From: JBBAGC01 sp964491265
Lineage (GTDB): Bacteria; Spirochaetota; UBA4802; UBA5550
DNA: 64,000 nt
Reading direction: 5' to 3'
Assembly (NCBI GenBank): GCA_964491265.1
Contig: CAZBFP010000005.1
Coordinates: 91,280-155,279 of the forward strand
Shown here: positions 18,275 to 26,047 of the stretch, one piece after another
Layout: the number at the start of each line of letters is the position of its first letter
How positions within the stretch are numbered: position 1 is the first letter of the stretch
Notes under the pieces: generated by a model
The model's input: the letters and a program-made list of their open reading frames with translations, nothing else
Told to the model about the DNA's origin: nothing
Database searches by the model: none
Made by a program: the position numbers and the translations under genes

Positions 18275-18526
18275 ATGAAAACTTCTTTATTAAACATAGG
18301 ATTCGGCAATGCTGTTGTTGCCGAAAGGGTTATTGCAGTAATTACCCCCTCATCTGCTTCAGGGAAACGTCTTCGCGAGGAGGCGAAAGAGAATAATCGT
18401 CTCATTGATGCAACTCATGGCAGAAAAACCCGTTCCATAATTATAATGGACAGCAGTCACATTATTCTTTCTGCTATGCAGCCTGAAACATTGGGGAACC
18501 GATTGTCCACTAATACGGAAAGTTGA
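18275..18526 (+). CDS. remA: RemA-like regulator (DUF370)
   Basis: DUF370/RemA proteins are small DNA-binding oligomers. Here 83 residues with LLNIGFGNAVVAERVIAVITP, the polar helix SASGKRLREEAKE, the motif DATHGRKTRSIIIMDS and SSHIILSAMQPETL. It lies between yicC and gmk as in many bacteria. No clear Shine-Dalgarno precedes the ATG. What it regulates here is unknown. Confidence 0.9.
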   Translation: MKTSLLNIGFGNAVVAERVIAVITPSSASGKRLREEAKENNRLIDATHGRKTRSIIIMDSSHIILSAMQPETLGNRLSTNTES

Positions 18527-18529
18527 AAA

Positions 18530-19144
18530 ATGGTATTTGTTATTTCAGCGCCGTCCGGAGCAGGCAAAACTACCCTTATTAACCGGCTGCTTAAGAGCGA
18601 AAAACGGTTTATGTTTTCTGTCTCTACAACCACACGGGGTATGAGGGGGGGGGAGATAGACGGTGTTGACTATAATTTCGTAAGTAGAGAGAAGTTTCTT
18701 GAAATGCTCAGGAATGATGAATTTCTTGAGTGGGCAGAGGTTTACGGAAATTATTATGGAACAACGATAAAAGAGATTGACAGGATCAAAAAATCGGGTA
18801 GATTTCCACTTTTTGATGTTGATATTCAGGGGAGCAGATCATTAAGAGGGAAGCTTCCTGAAGCAGTTTTTGTTTTTATCATACCCCCCTCCCCGGAAGT
18901 TCTTAGGAGCAGGCTTGAAGGGAGGCAGACAGACACCAGGGAACAGATAGAACTCCGGTTAAAAACCGCTGAAGAGGAGATTTCTGAATACAGGTATTTT
19001 GATTATGTGATAATAAATAAGAATCTGGATAAAGCCTTTGCAAGGCTTGAGGCAATTGCAGCAGCTGAACAGTGTAAAATGAAAAATGTTGAAAATGAAA
19101 TAGAGGAAATTCTGGAGGAATTTAATGATTATACCACTCGATAA
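18530..19144 (+). CDS. gmk: Guanylate kinase
   Basis: Phosphorylates GMP to GDP. P-loop SAPSGAGKTTL, GMP-binding VSTTTRGMRGGEIDGVDYNF, FLEWAEVYGNYYGT and FDVDIQGSRSLR. 204 residues, normal. It starts three bases after the RemA-like gene, and its C-terminus overlaps the start of rpoZ. Confidence 0.97.
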   Translation: MVFVISAPSGAGKTTLINRLLKSEKRFMFSVSTTTRGMRGGEIDGVDYNFVSREKFLEMLRNDEFLEWAEVYGNYYGTTIKEIDRIKKSGRFPLFDVDIQGSRSLRGKLPEAVFVFIIPPSPEVLRSRLEGRQTDTREQIELRLKTAEEEISEYRYFDYVIINKNLDKAFARLEAIAAAEQCKMKNVENEIEEILEEFNDYTTR

Positions 19145-19325
19145 ACTGCTTTTTTATAATGCAAATAAATATGTTTTTACAAAAGCAGCTATGAATTCAG
19201 TAGATAAAGTAGCAAATATTAGAAATTACCCGGAAAGAGACACAAACTGGAAAGTAGTTCCAAATATATTGAAAATACTTCTCAATGAAGAAATTACTTT
19301 TATTAATCATGAACAGAGTGAATAA
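19125..19325 (+). CDS. rpoZ: RNA polymerase omega subunit
   Basis: A 66-residue protein directly after gmk, the usual place of rpoZ. The N-terminus MIIPLDKLLFYNANKYVFTK resembles spirochaetal omega (a dipeptide PL, then a conserved asparagine and an Ala-rich helix). The usual AAKRA helix is weakly kept (KAAMNSVDKVANI), and the C-terminus is short. GGAGG lies five to ten bases before the ATG. Assigned mainly from position and overall pattern. Confidence 0.72.
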   Translation: MIIPLDKLLFYNANKYVFTKAAMNSVDKVANIRNYPERDTNWKVVPNILKILLNEEITFINHEQSE

Positions 19326-19338
19326 CCGGAGTTAGCAG

Positions 19339-20241
19339 ATTAAGGCAGCAGTCATACTTGGTCCCACAGCAGCAGGTAAAACAGAAATATCTTTGAATGT
19401 TGCTGGTGAAGGATTTGAAATTATTTCTGTCGATTCAGTGCAGGTATATAGACTGCTTGATATCGGGAGCGGAAAACCTGATCAGGAGCAGTTGCAGAGG
19501 ATAAGGCATTATTTGATTGATATAGTTGACCCTGATTATCGATTTACCGCGGGTGATTTTGTACGAATGGCCCGGGAAGCTGCTGTGGAAATCAGCAGTA
19601 AGGGGAAAATCCCTCTTTTTGTAGGGGGGACGGGACTATATCTTGATTCATTTTTTAAGGGATTGTCTCATATTCCCCCTGTTGAAAATTCTGTCAGGCT
19701 GAAGCTGTATGAAGAGATGGAGGAGAGGGGTTTAATCGCACTTCATAGGGAACTTATGGAGGTAGATCCTGAGTTTGCAGAAAAAGTTCACCCTAATGAC
19801 CCTCAGCGGATAATACGCGGTCTTGAGGTCTATAGAGAAACCGGCCGAAGTTTATCCTGTTTTTATAAAAGCAGGGAAGGGGCTGAAAGTGAGCAGACTC
19901 TTTATATCGGGATATCACCTGAAAAAAGTGAACTTCACAGGAGAATCGAATTAAGGGTCGACAGCATGATGGAAAAAGGTTTTGTTGATGAGGTTGTGAA
20001 GTTACGTGGTATGGGATATACCCCGGATCTCCCTTCAATGAAATCAATCGGATATGCGGAAGTTGGTGAATATCTGGATAAAATAATCACTTATAATGAG
20101 TCTGTTGAAAAAATAAAAAGTATGACAAAAAAATTTGCAAAAAGGCAGATAACCTGGTTTAAGCGAAATAAAAAAATAGTATGGTTTAATCCGGAAGATG
20201 AAAAAAAAATTACAAAAGAGATAGAAAACTGGTTAAATTAA
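19339..20241 (+). CDS. miaA: MiaA tRNA dimethylallyltransferase, apparent ATT start
   Basis: Adds dimethylallyl to A37 of UNN-reading tRNAs; hfq follows, as in many bacteria. The P-loop ILGPTAAGKTE is encoded from 19354, upstream of any ATG/GTG/TTG start in frame: the first such codon (TTG 19393) would remove it. An in-frame TAG at 19333-19335 leaves only ATT at 19339 as a near-cognate start, with GGAG seven bases before it. From there the protein is ~300 residues, the normal length. Other motifs seen: DSVQVYRLLDIGSGKP, FVGGTGLYLDS, HPNDPQRIIRGLEVY and MKSIGYAEVGEYL. A base error at the start codon is the alternative. Confidence 0.93.
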   Translation: MKAAVILGPTAAGKTEISLNVAGEGFEIISVDSVQVYRLLDIGSGKPDQEQLQRIRHYLIDIVDPDYRFTAGDFVRMAREAAVEISSKGKIPLFVGGTGLYLDSFFKGLSHIPPVENSVRLKLYEEMEERGLIALHRELMEVDPEFAEKVHPNDPQRIIRGLEVYRETGRSLSCFYKSREGAESEQTLYIGISPEKSELHRRIELRVDSMMEKGFVDEVVKLRGMGYTPDLPSMKSIGYAEVGEYLDKIITYNESVEKIKSMTKKFAKRQITWFKRNKKIVWFNPEDEKKITKEIENWLN

Positions 20242-20259
20242 TAATGAGGGGTTTGTGTT

Positions 20260-20496
20260 ATGGGTAAGCAGGTAGGGAATTTACAGGATATTTTTTTAAA
20301 TGCTACAAGAAAAAACAAAATTGAGATTACTCTTTTCCTTATGAATGGTGTTCCAATTAAGGGAAGAGTATTGAGTTTTGACAACTTTACAATATTGATC
20401 GAGGTTGATAAAAAGCAGAATCTGATTTATAAGCATGCAATATCAACAATGGTGCCGAGTAAACTAATCGCTTTCAGGGATGAAGAGGAAGCTTAA
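20260..20496 (+). CDS. hfq: Hfq RNA chaperone
   Basis: Hexameric Sm-like protein that pairs sRNAs with mRNAs. Sm1 reads ITLFLMNGVPIKGRVLSFDNFTILIE (starting IEITL), Sm2 reads IYKHAISTMVPS. The N-terminus carries QDIFLNATRKNK, where NLQD-LN is conserved. 78 residues. It lies directly after miaA, a conserved pair. Confidence 0.95.
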   Translation: MGKQVGNLQDIFLNATRKNKIEITLFLMNGVPIKGRVLSFDNFTILIEVDKKQNLIYKHAISTMVPSKLIAFRDEEEA

Positions 20497-20513
20497 ACAG
20501 GATCGGGTGCATT

Positions 20514-21407
20514 ATGATAAGTCTGATTAAAACAGTCTTGAGGATAATTTTTATATCTGCATTAATTTATGCGGCACTCTTTTCAATTTATAAAGTTGAG
20601 GAAAATCAGCTTGGTATTGTAAAAGAGGTTAATAGTGGACGAACTATTTATTCTTTCAGTAATGATGTTAATTTCATCAGGCATGGACTTCTCCCCTGGA
20701 TTTACAGGGTTGAAACTATCCCTGTTTCAGGTACAGCTTTAATAGAGGTTGAAATACCGGTAGCTCAGGGGAATGTAGATCCCGGGTCGATTATGCTTTT
20801 GAAAATACCCCTTGAGGTTGTCTATAAGATTGACAGAGAAAGCCCCCCTGAACCAGATTTTTTTAATGGTGATGATGCCCGGGATCAGTTTCTTTTGAAG
20901 CGTGCTTCTCTTACAGGCCGTGGTGTATTGAAGAGATATCTTGAGCCTGTTTATAACAGAAGCGGAATCTCCAGAGATGAGAATTCTATTATTGATGCCA
21001 TTTCTTCCGAACTTGAGAAGAATCTTGCCGTATCAGGGCTGATTGCTGAATCAGTGAAGGGTGCCGGCTCTATATTCCTCCCTTCCATAAATCTTTACCG
21101 TGAAAGGCTTCAGAGAGATGCTGAAATGCGGGCAATTGCTTTTGAAAACAAGAAGCAGGAAATTCAACTTAAGAATAAAATGGACAAGGAACGTTTATCT
21201 ACTGATGCTTATTATGATAATCTCGCCAGAATGGCCGGTATTATCAAAGATAATCCTGAAATTTTGAAGTATATTTATATTGACAAAATAGCGGGTAATA
21301 TAAAAGTTATAGTTTCATCGGAAAAATCGGGTATCCCGGTAATCTTCGGACAGGATCAGGCTATTAATGAACCTGATTTGAAAAAAGAGATTGATAACCT
21401 CAGGTGA
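20514..21407 (+). CDS. SPFH/HflC-like membrane protein
   Basis: A 297-residue protein with one N-terminal membrane helix (VLRIIFISALIYAALFSIY). It continues with VEENQLGIVKEVNSGRTI, as in SPFH/prohibitin proteins, a beta-rich middle and a long charged helix (RERLQRDAEMRAIAFENKKQ) typical of SPFH C-terminal coiled coils. miaA-hfq-(hflX)-hflK-hflC is a common cluster, so a divergent HflC-like role next to hfq is plausible. No catalytic motif. The family call is moderate. Confidence 0.6.
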   Translation: MISLIKTVLRIIFISALIYAALFSIYKVEENQLGIVKEVNSGRTIYSFSNDVNFIRHGLLPWIYRVETIPVSGTALIEVEIPVAQGNVDPGSIMLLKIPLEVVYKIDRESPPEPDFFNGDDARDQFLLKRASLTGRGVLKRYLEPVYNRSGISRDENSIIDAISSELEKNLAVSGLIAESVKGAGSIFLPSINLYRERLQRDAEMRAIAFENKKQEIQLKNKMDKERLSTDAYYDNLARMAGIIKDNPEILKYIYIDKIAGNIKVIVSSEKSGIPVIFGQDQAINEPDLKKEIDNLR

Positions 21408-21454
21408 AGCGAATTGAAGAAATTTTTCAGTAATTAATAATAAGGAGTTATTTT

Positions 21455-21544
21455 ATGCCATGCGGTAAAAAGAAAAAAAGAAAAAAGATTGCAAATCATA
21501 AAAGAAAGAAGAGAAGAAGACAGAATCGTCATAAAAAGAAGTAA
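21455..21544 (+). CDS. 29-residue COX24/AURKAIP1-like basic protein
   Basis: ATG at 21455 after AAGGAG (21442-21447), 29 codons and TAA at 21542. The product is almost all Lys/Arg: MPCGKKKKRKK, then IANHKRKKRRR and QNRHKKK. It matches the short COX24/AURKAIP1-type proteins of Bacteroidetes and spirochaetes, related to the mycobacterial ribosomal protein bS22. A terminator follows 20 bases downstream. Likely ribosome-associated. Easy to miss because of its size. Confidence 0.8.
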   Translation: MPCGKKKKRKKIANHKRKKRRRQNRHKKK

Positions 21545-21563
21545 TCTGATCTGAAAGAAACAA

Positions 21564-21593
21564 AGAGATTGGCTCAGAGTGCCAATCTCTTTT
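21564..21593 (+). terminator. Rho-independent terminator after the basic protein
   Basis: Perfect 10-bp stem, AGAGATTGGC facing GCCAATCTCT, with a 7-base loop, followed by TTT. It closes the miaA-hfq-SPFH-basic protein run. Confidence 0.75.
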
Positions 21594-21615
21594 ACTATGG
21601 AAGGGAGATTTCTGA

Positions 21616-22320
21616 ATGCCTGAAGCAAGGAAAATACAGTTTGCATGGAAAAGGCGCCCCTCTGAAATAAGGGGGTATGAAAGAGCTCTGTATACAACTC
21701 TTGATAATGGCGATTATATACGTGTAGATTATAATAACGGGGATCAGCGAGCCAGGCTTTATGTGGAAGTTCAGGATGAAAACAGTGCGTCATATTATTC
21801 GATTATAAGTCACGGCAAAATAACTCTTGAAAGGAACAGTTCCGGCCGATCTACCAGGGTAGCAGAAGTGCTGAAGGAGAGGGCTGCTGAGTTTTCAACT
21901 ATTCCTAATGAAGATGTTCTTAAACTGATAAATAATCAGTACGGTGTGCGAAGCGGCAGCGGAAAGATTGTTTCTGAAAAAGAGAAACAGAGACAAAACG
22001 AAATTGCTGAAACCCGTAAGAAATATTTCAAACATAATGAAGAAAACCCCTATTCACCTGATGATTATGCAGACGCGGCGCAGAGCAGAATTGCCTTTAT
22101 AGATTTTTTTGATCTTGCGACAGGGATCATTATCGGCGGCATTTTTTTCCTTCTTAACCAGTTCAGTTTTATTGCTATGGGAGCTTCATTTGCATTCTGG
22201 GGAATATTGATTGGACTTTTCGATATTGTGTTAAGAAACAGGGAGCCCGTATTTTCAAAAATTATACTTTTTCTTGGAGCAGGGACTGTTTTGTATATTT
22301 ACGGATATTTTTATGTTTAA
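21616..22320 (+). CDS. Hypothetical protein with C-terminal membrane helices
   Basis: 234 residues. A soluble N-terminal ~150 residues (starting MPEARKIQFAWKRRPSEIRG) with mixed beta and charged helices precedes three hydrophobic segments (DLATGIIIGGIFFLLNQF, FIAMGASFAFWGILIGLF and KIILFLGAGTVLYIYGYF). GGAAGGGAG lies before the ATG. No family recognised. It stands between a terminator and cheW. Confidence 0.75.
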   Translation: MPEARKIQFAWKRRPSEIRGYERALYTTLDNGDYIRVDYNNGDQRARLYVEVQDENSASYYSIISHGKITLERNSSGRSTRVAEVLKERAAEFSTIPNEDVLKLINNQYGVRSGSGKIVSEKEKQRQNEIAETRKKYFKHNEENPYSPDDYADAAQSRIAFIDFFDLATGIIIGGIFFLLNQFSFIAMGASFAFWGILIGLFDIVLRNREPVFSKIILFLGAGTVLYIYGYFYV

Positions 22321-22408
22321 TTCTTTTATTGGAAATTAGTTAGTTTTTTTCTTGAATTCTTTTCCTTATTGATTTTATATTATACATCAATATAAACTTT
22401 TATATGGG

Positions 22409-22504
22409 TTTTAGTGTAAAAAAAGACTGTATTTCCCTGCAGCCTTCGGTTGCGGAGAAAAAAGAGCATTTTGAATTATAAAAAAGTTCAGGAATAGTTA
22501 CTGA
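22409..22504 (-). repeat. 121-bp element, diverged copy B
   Basis: Shares TTTAGTGTAA, AGAGCATTTT and the end AGGAATAGTTACTGA with copy A, but the central hairpin is different (CTGCAGCCTTCGGTTGCGG) and one end is not recognisable. It lies in the 243-base gap before cheW. Nothing else is seen in that gap. Confidence 0.5.
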
Positions 22505-22562
22505 GAATACTTAATGCTGTTACATCTTTTCCGGAAAAATTCTTAAGGGTCAGGGAAATTAT

Positions 22563-23024
22563 ATGCACCAGAAAACTGCAGCAGTCTCTACTTCACAACA
22601 GATAGTATGTTTTAAAATCGGTACTGAAGAATATGGTATCGATATTCTGCAGGTTCAGGAAATCCTGAAAGTCCCTAAAATAACCCGGCTTCCAAAGTCT
22701 AAAGTCCATGTTCTTGGCGTTATTGACTTAAGGGGAAAGGTTATTCCAATTATCGACCTTGGAAAAAAATTCGGTATTATTGCAGATCTCAGTAAATCGA
22801 GCAGAGCAATTGTGGTGGACATTGACGGGAAGCAGGTTGGATTGGCAATCGACTCAGTTAGTCACGTTACAAAAGTGGATTCATCCGATGTGGAGCCCCC
22901 CCCACCTGTAGTTAAGGGGATTTCAGGAAAATATATTGTCGGGATTGCCAAGCTGAAAACAGGTTTTATTGTTATTCTTGATATAAATCAGATTTTTTCC
23001 ACTGAAGAAATAATGACAATGTAG
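22563..23024 (+). CDS. cheW: CheW chemotaxis coupling protein
   Basis: Couples chemoreceptors to CheA. 153 residues with CFKIGTEEYGIDILQVQEIL, the motif HVLGVIDLRGKVIPIIDLGKKF and LAIDSVSHVTKV, as in the SH3-like CheW fold. AGGG is 15 bases upstream. It stands alone: no cheA or receptor gene in this window. Confidence 0.95.
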   Translation: MHQKTAAVSTSQQIVCFKIGTEEYGIDILQVQEILKVPKITRLPKSKVHVLGVIDLRGKVIPIIDLGKKFGIIADLSKSSRAIVVDIDGKQVGLAIDSVSHVTKVDSSDVEPPPPVVKGISGKYIVGIAKLKTGFIVILDINQIFSTEEIMTM

Positions 23025-23031
23025 CTTTGAA

Positions 23032-24195
23032 TCAATAAGCTGCAATTAATATGGTTTCTATTTCATTTGCAGAAAGCGGTCTTGGAGTGTTTGTTATAAA
23101 AGGGTAGGTGCATGCCAGGCTTGCAATGTTTTTAAACTGACTTTGAGATATATTAAAAGATGATAATCTCTGAGGAATATCTACATCAAATTCCAGTTTT
23201 CTTACTGCTTCAACAGCTTTAATTGCTGCTTCAATAACTGTAATATCTTTAATTTCCTCCCCCATTACCTTTGACATCTGAACATATTTTCCGGGCGAAG
23301 TTGTAAGATTGAATTCCATTATATGCGGAATCATCAGAGAAACAGCAGTATCAACCTCAACATTGGAATAAGAAGAAATTGCAAGGGCTATTGCAAGTGA
23401 TACAGAGAGGAATGATATTGAAAAAGCGATTCCCGACATTACTGATGATGTTGAAAGGAAGAGCCGGGGCACAGGATTTTGAGGCTCCCTGTATGCCAGA
23501 GGCAGATTTCTGAATATCAGGTCTATTGATTTAAGCGCGTAAATATTGATAATATCATTATTCATTGTGGAGATTACTGATTCAGTGGCCATTGCCAGGG
23601 AACTGGTTGATGTGCGCAGCATTCTGCTTTCAGACACCTTTAATGTCAGTTCAGGGTCAACAATTGTTACTTTGGGATAGAGCAGGTTATTGTGGTAAGT
23701 CTTTAGTGTGGACTGGTGTATCTCCCTGAGAAAGAAAAGGGGTGCTATTTCAAATCCGAAACATGGGTAGGCCGGCATTGTTATGAGGTTCACCGGCGGA
23801 TTAAGTCTGTCCCTTGTTGTAAAAAGATCGTAGCAGAAAATGAAATTTGTTATAAGAAGAGAAATCGCTCTTGAGCAGTTGAGGGACTCAACTCCACCAA
23901 AACCGATTATAATATCACAGCGTGTTTTTTTAATGAATGAAACAGCCAGGTCAATGTCCTCTGTAGTCGGGGAGGGGGGTATCTGGTCGTAGATTATGCA
24001 CCCCAGGCCATCTCTTTTAAAGGATCTGTATAATTCGGAAAGGGATTCATGGTAAATTTCAAAATCGGAAGAAGTAACGATAAATACAACTCTTGAACCA
24101 TACCTGGAAACAATTTCGGAGGTCTTTCTGCTGATAGACTGCTTTATATAGATTTCTGTTGGCAGATGAAATTCTGGTAAAATATAGCCGTCCAA
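23032..24195 (-). CDS. Degenerate iron-containing alcohol dehydrogenase homologue
   Basis: 387 residues with the overall order of Fe-ADH proteins: an N-terminal nucleotide-binding half with CDIIIGFGGVESLNCSRAI (the usual GGGS reads GGVES) and a helical C-terminal half with SGIAFSISFLSVSLAIALAIS and MIPHIMEFN. Family members carry metal-binding His residues in the second half (the HALAHPLG and PHG regions). Here those places read LAIALAIS and EVDTAVS, so the metal site appears lost. The frame is open and long, so it is probably an expressed non-catalytic protein. Convergent with cheW, 7 bases apart. Confidence 0.7.
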   Translation of the reverse strand: MDGYILPEFHLPTEIYIKQSISRKTSEIVSRYGSRVVFIVTSSDFEIYHESLSELYRSFKRDGLGCIIYDQIPPSPTTEDIDLAVSFIKKTRCDIIIGFGGVESLNCSRAISLLITNFIFCYDLFTTRDRLNPPVNLITMPAYPCFGFEIAPLFFLREIHQSTLKTYHNNLLYPKVTIVDPELTLKVSESRMLRTSTSSLAMATESVISTMNNDIINIYALKSIDLIFRNLPLAYREPQNPVPRLFLSTSSVMSGIAFSISFLSVSLAIALAISSYSNVEVDTAVSLMIPHIMEFNLTTSPGKYVQMSKVMGEEIKDITVIEAAIKAVEAVRKLEFDVDIPQRLSSFNISQSQFKNIASLACTYPFITNTPRPLSANEIETILIAAY

Positions 24196-24295
24196 ATCTC
24201 TCCATCCCTGATCATTTAATGTCCTGTTTCTACGGTCCTGATGCTCCGTATAGGGCGCGTAAAATATAAATATTTAAGGATAAATTTTCAGTTTT

Positions 24296-24333
24296 ACAAC
24301 AAAAAAGGCGGACATAATATTATCCCCGCCTTT
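24296..24333 (-). terminator. Terminator after flgM
   Basis: An 8-bp stem AAAGGCGG facing CCGCCTTT. On the minus strand it is followed by six T. It ends the flgM transcript and would also slow readthrough on the other strand. Confidence 0.75.
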
Positions 24334-24369
24334 CGGTAATAAGAATAAAGAAAATTATTCTTTTCTTCG

Positions 24370-24660
24370 TTATCTCAGGAGAAAATTAGCAATTTTATCT
24401 GCTACCATCTCCAGCATTTTATTGTTGTCAAAATCGTATGTACCGTTATCGATTTTTGCTTTAATCTCTTTTACGCGTTCGGCTCTTATATCCGGGGTAT
24501 CTTTTATCAGCTGTACATTTTTTGCTGTATCAGCTGCCTGTTTCCCTTCAGTGGAAATCTGAATAGTATCTCCCCTGGAGTCATCTTTTTTCCCAGAAAC
24601 CGGTTTGCTCTTCTTTGTTTCCGGAATGTTGTTTATGTTTCCTATTTTATCGATTACCAT
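24370..24660 (-). CDS. flgM: FlgM anti-sigma-28 factor
   Basis: FlgM holds sigma28 inactive until it is exported through the finished hook. The 96-residue protein begins MVIDKIGNINNIPE, has a disordered charged middle with DTIQIST, and ends with the conserved sigma-binding helices (DIRAERVKEIKAKIDNGTYD, then KMLEMVADKIANFLLR). It has its own terminator and a sigma28-like promoter. Its target is the sigma28 gene at 11.6 kb. Confidence 0.88.
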   Translation of the reverse strand: MVIDKIGNINNIPETKKSKPVSGKKDDSRGDTIQISTEGKQAADTAKNVQLIKDTPDIRAERVKEIKAKIDNGTYDFDNNKMLEMVADKIANFLLR

Positions 24661-24690
24661 AGTTAATAACCCTTCTATTTTCTATTATAT

Positions 24691-24717
24691 ATATCGGTTT
24701 TTTTTGTCAAATCTTTA
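24691..24717 (-). promoter_or_regulatory. Sigma28-type promoter of flgM
   Basis: On the minus strand, TAAA is followed by exactly 15 bases and ACCGATAT, against the sigma28 consensus TAAA-N15-GCCGATAA (10 of 12 defined bases). It lies about 30 bases before the flgM ATG. A TTGACA overlaps it (TTTGACAAAA), so a vegetative promoter may also act. Confidence 0.7.
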
Positions 24718-24764
24718 ATCAAATAATCAATAATGGCATTATATGTTATTTTAATTTACAATTA

Positions 24765-25853
24765 TCAGAAAAGAATGCCTAATCCGGCGTAAATACCTGA
24801 CATCTCTACATGTTCGCCTTTTGAAAAGATTCTTTTATATATAATTCCTGCTTTTATTTCCAATGCACTGAACCTGTGAGATGCATATAGGGAAGTATCC
24901 AGGTAAGGATCTTTGGATGATATTTTCACCCCTGGTAACATCAGAGGGGCATCGGGATCCATTATTATTGTTGTTTCCATTATCCCGCCTCCTCCTGAGA
25001 ATATAAAAGAAGATTTTTCTGTAAGATTGTATTTCAGGTGGGCATTAAAAGATCCGCCCTGGAAATCAACCTCATAGTGTTCAGTAAAATTTTTATCTGA
25101 GGAGTCGCTCTGAATGTAGTCGTATTTTACTGAAAAAGCAAGCATCCTGGAAAGATCGAGCATTAAATATGGGCTGGCAAAGTATGCGTCATTGTAGAAA
25201 TCACTCCATGGTTTCTGTATAAAAAGATAACCTGCATCTACCCCGATAGAGAAATTTCTTAAAAAATTATGAAAAGGAATAAAAGGGGAGGGCCTGAAAC
25301 GCTCCTTATCAAGTTCAGCCATGATTGTAATTTTGCTGATAATTTCATTAGAAATAGCATCTGTGGTCTCTTTGAACAGCACCCCCAGTTCACTGCTCCT
25401 GTGCTCAAAAGTCGAAATGTCATAGCCTTTTGCATTAAAAACAGTAACAGAAACAATCAGTGTCCCATCTGTTATTGAGCATTCACCTGAAACAAGATAA
25501 TCTGCTGCATTTTCACCCGAAATCCTTACGAGTTCTTTGATATGGTTTATACGTTCATCTTCGTTCTCAAAAGTATCTTTGATCTTAAGTGTATCATATT
25601 TTCTTGAGGAAAGATAGACCCCTTGAGAATTGATGTTTTTTGAAAGGGTTTGAGGGATGATAAATGAGTAATACTGAAATTTTTTAATGCTATCATCTTT
25701 GTTAATGACAGTTTCATCAGGTTCAGGTGCAAGGTAATTAAAATTCAATATAAGCATTGAGCTTTTCCCGGTATTATCTGCTTCGGGGAAAGCTGAAATA
25801 GGTAAAATCAGCAGAAGTATTAAGAGAAATAATTTATTATTTTTATTTTTCAT
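24765..25853 (-). CDS. Exported envelope protein, TolB/CsgG-like plus beta-barrel
   Basis: 362 residues with a signal peptide (LFLLILLLILPISAFPEA). Residues 30-180 resemble the alpha/beta domain of TolB- or CsgG-type lipoproteins (MLILNFNYLAPEPDE; ADYLVSGECSITDGTLIVSVTVF). The second half has alternating beta strands (FSIGVDAGYLFIQKPW, SFIFSGGGGIMETTI) and ends in phenylalanine (YAGLGILF), as outer-membrane barrels do. Function unknown. A mixed periplasmic/outer-membrane protein is the best reading. Confidence 0.7.
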   Translation of the reverse strand: MKNKNNKLFLLILLLILPISAFPEADNTGKSSMLILNFNYLAPEPDETVINKDDSIKKFQYYSFIIPQTLSKNINSQGVYLSSRKYDTLKIKDTFENEDERINHIKELVRISGENAADYLVSGECSITDGTLIVSVTVFNAKGYDISTFEHRSSELGVLFKETTDAISNEIISKITIMAELDKERFRPSPFIPFHNFLRNFSIGVDAGYLFIQKPWSDFYNDAYFASPYLMLDLSRMLAFSVKYDYIQSDSSDKNFTEHYEVDFQGGSFNAHLKYNLTEKSSFIFSGGGGIMETTIIMDPDAPLMLPGVKISSKDPYLDTSLYASHRFSALEIKAGIIYKRIFSKGEHVEMSGIYAGLGILF

Positions 25854-25883
25854 TTTCCGGTTCTTATTTTTTTTATTAAATAA

Positions 25884-26004
25884 CAGTGTTAATTCCTTAA
25901 CTTTTATCTGGAATAAAATTCTCTAATATCCCCGCCGCCGTAGGCGGCGGGGATATTAAAAACATCATTATTGCACTAAAAAATATCTTAAGGAATAATT
26001 ACTG
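25884..26004 (+). repeat. 121-bp palindromic element, copy C
   Basis: Bounded by CAGTGTTAATTCCTTAA and the inverted TTAAGGAATAATTACTG (14 of 17 bases pair). Central perfect hairpin: ATATCCCCGCCGCC, a GTA loop and GGCGGCGGGGATAT. Lies between argJ and the envelope protein gene. Confidence 0.85.
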
Positions 26005-26047
26005 ATTAAATACTGTTTATTTTTTTTAAGAAATGTCAATGTATTTT

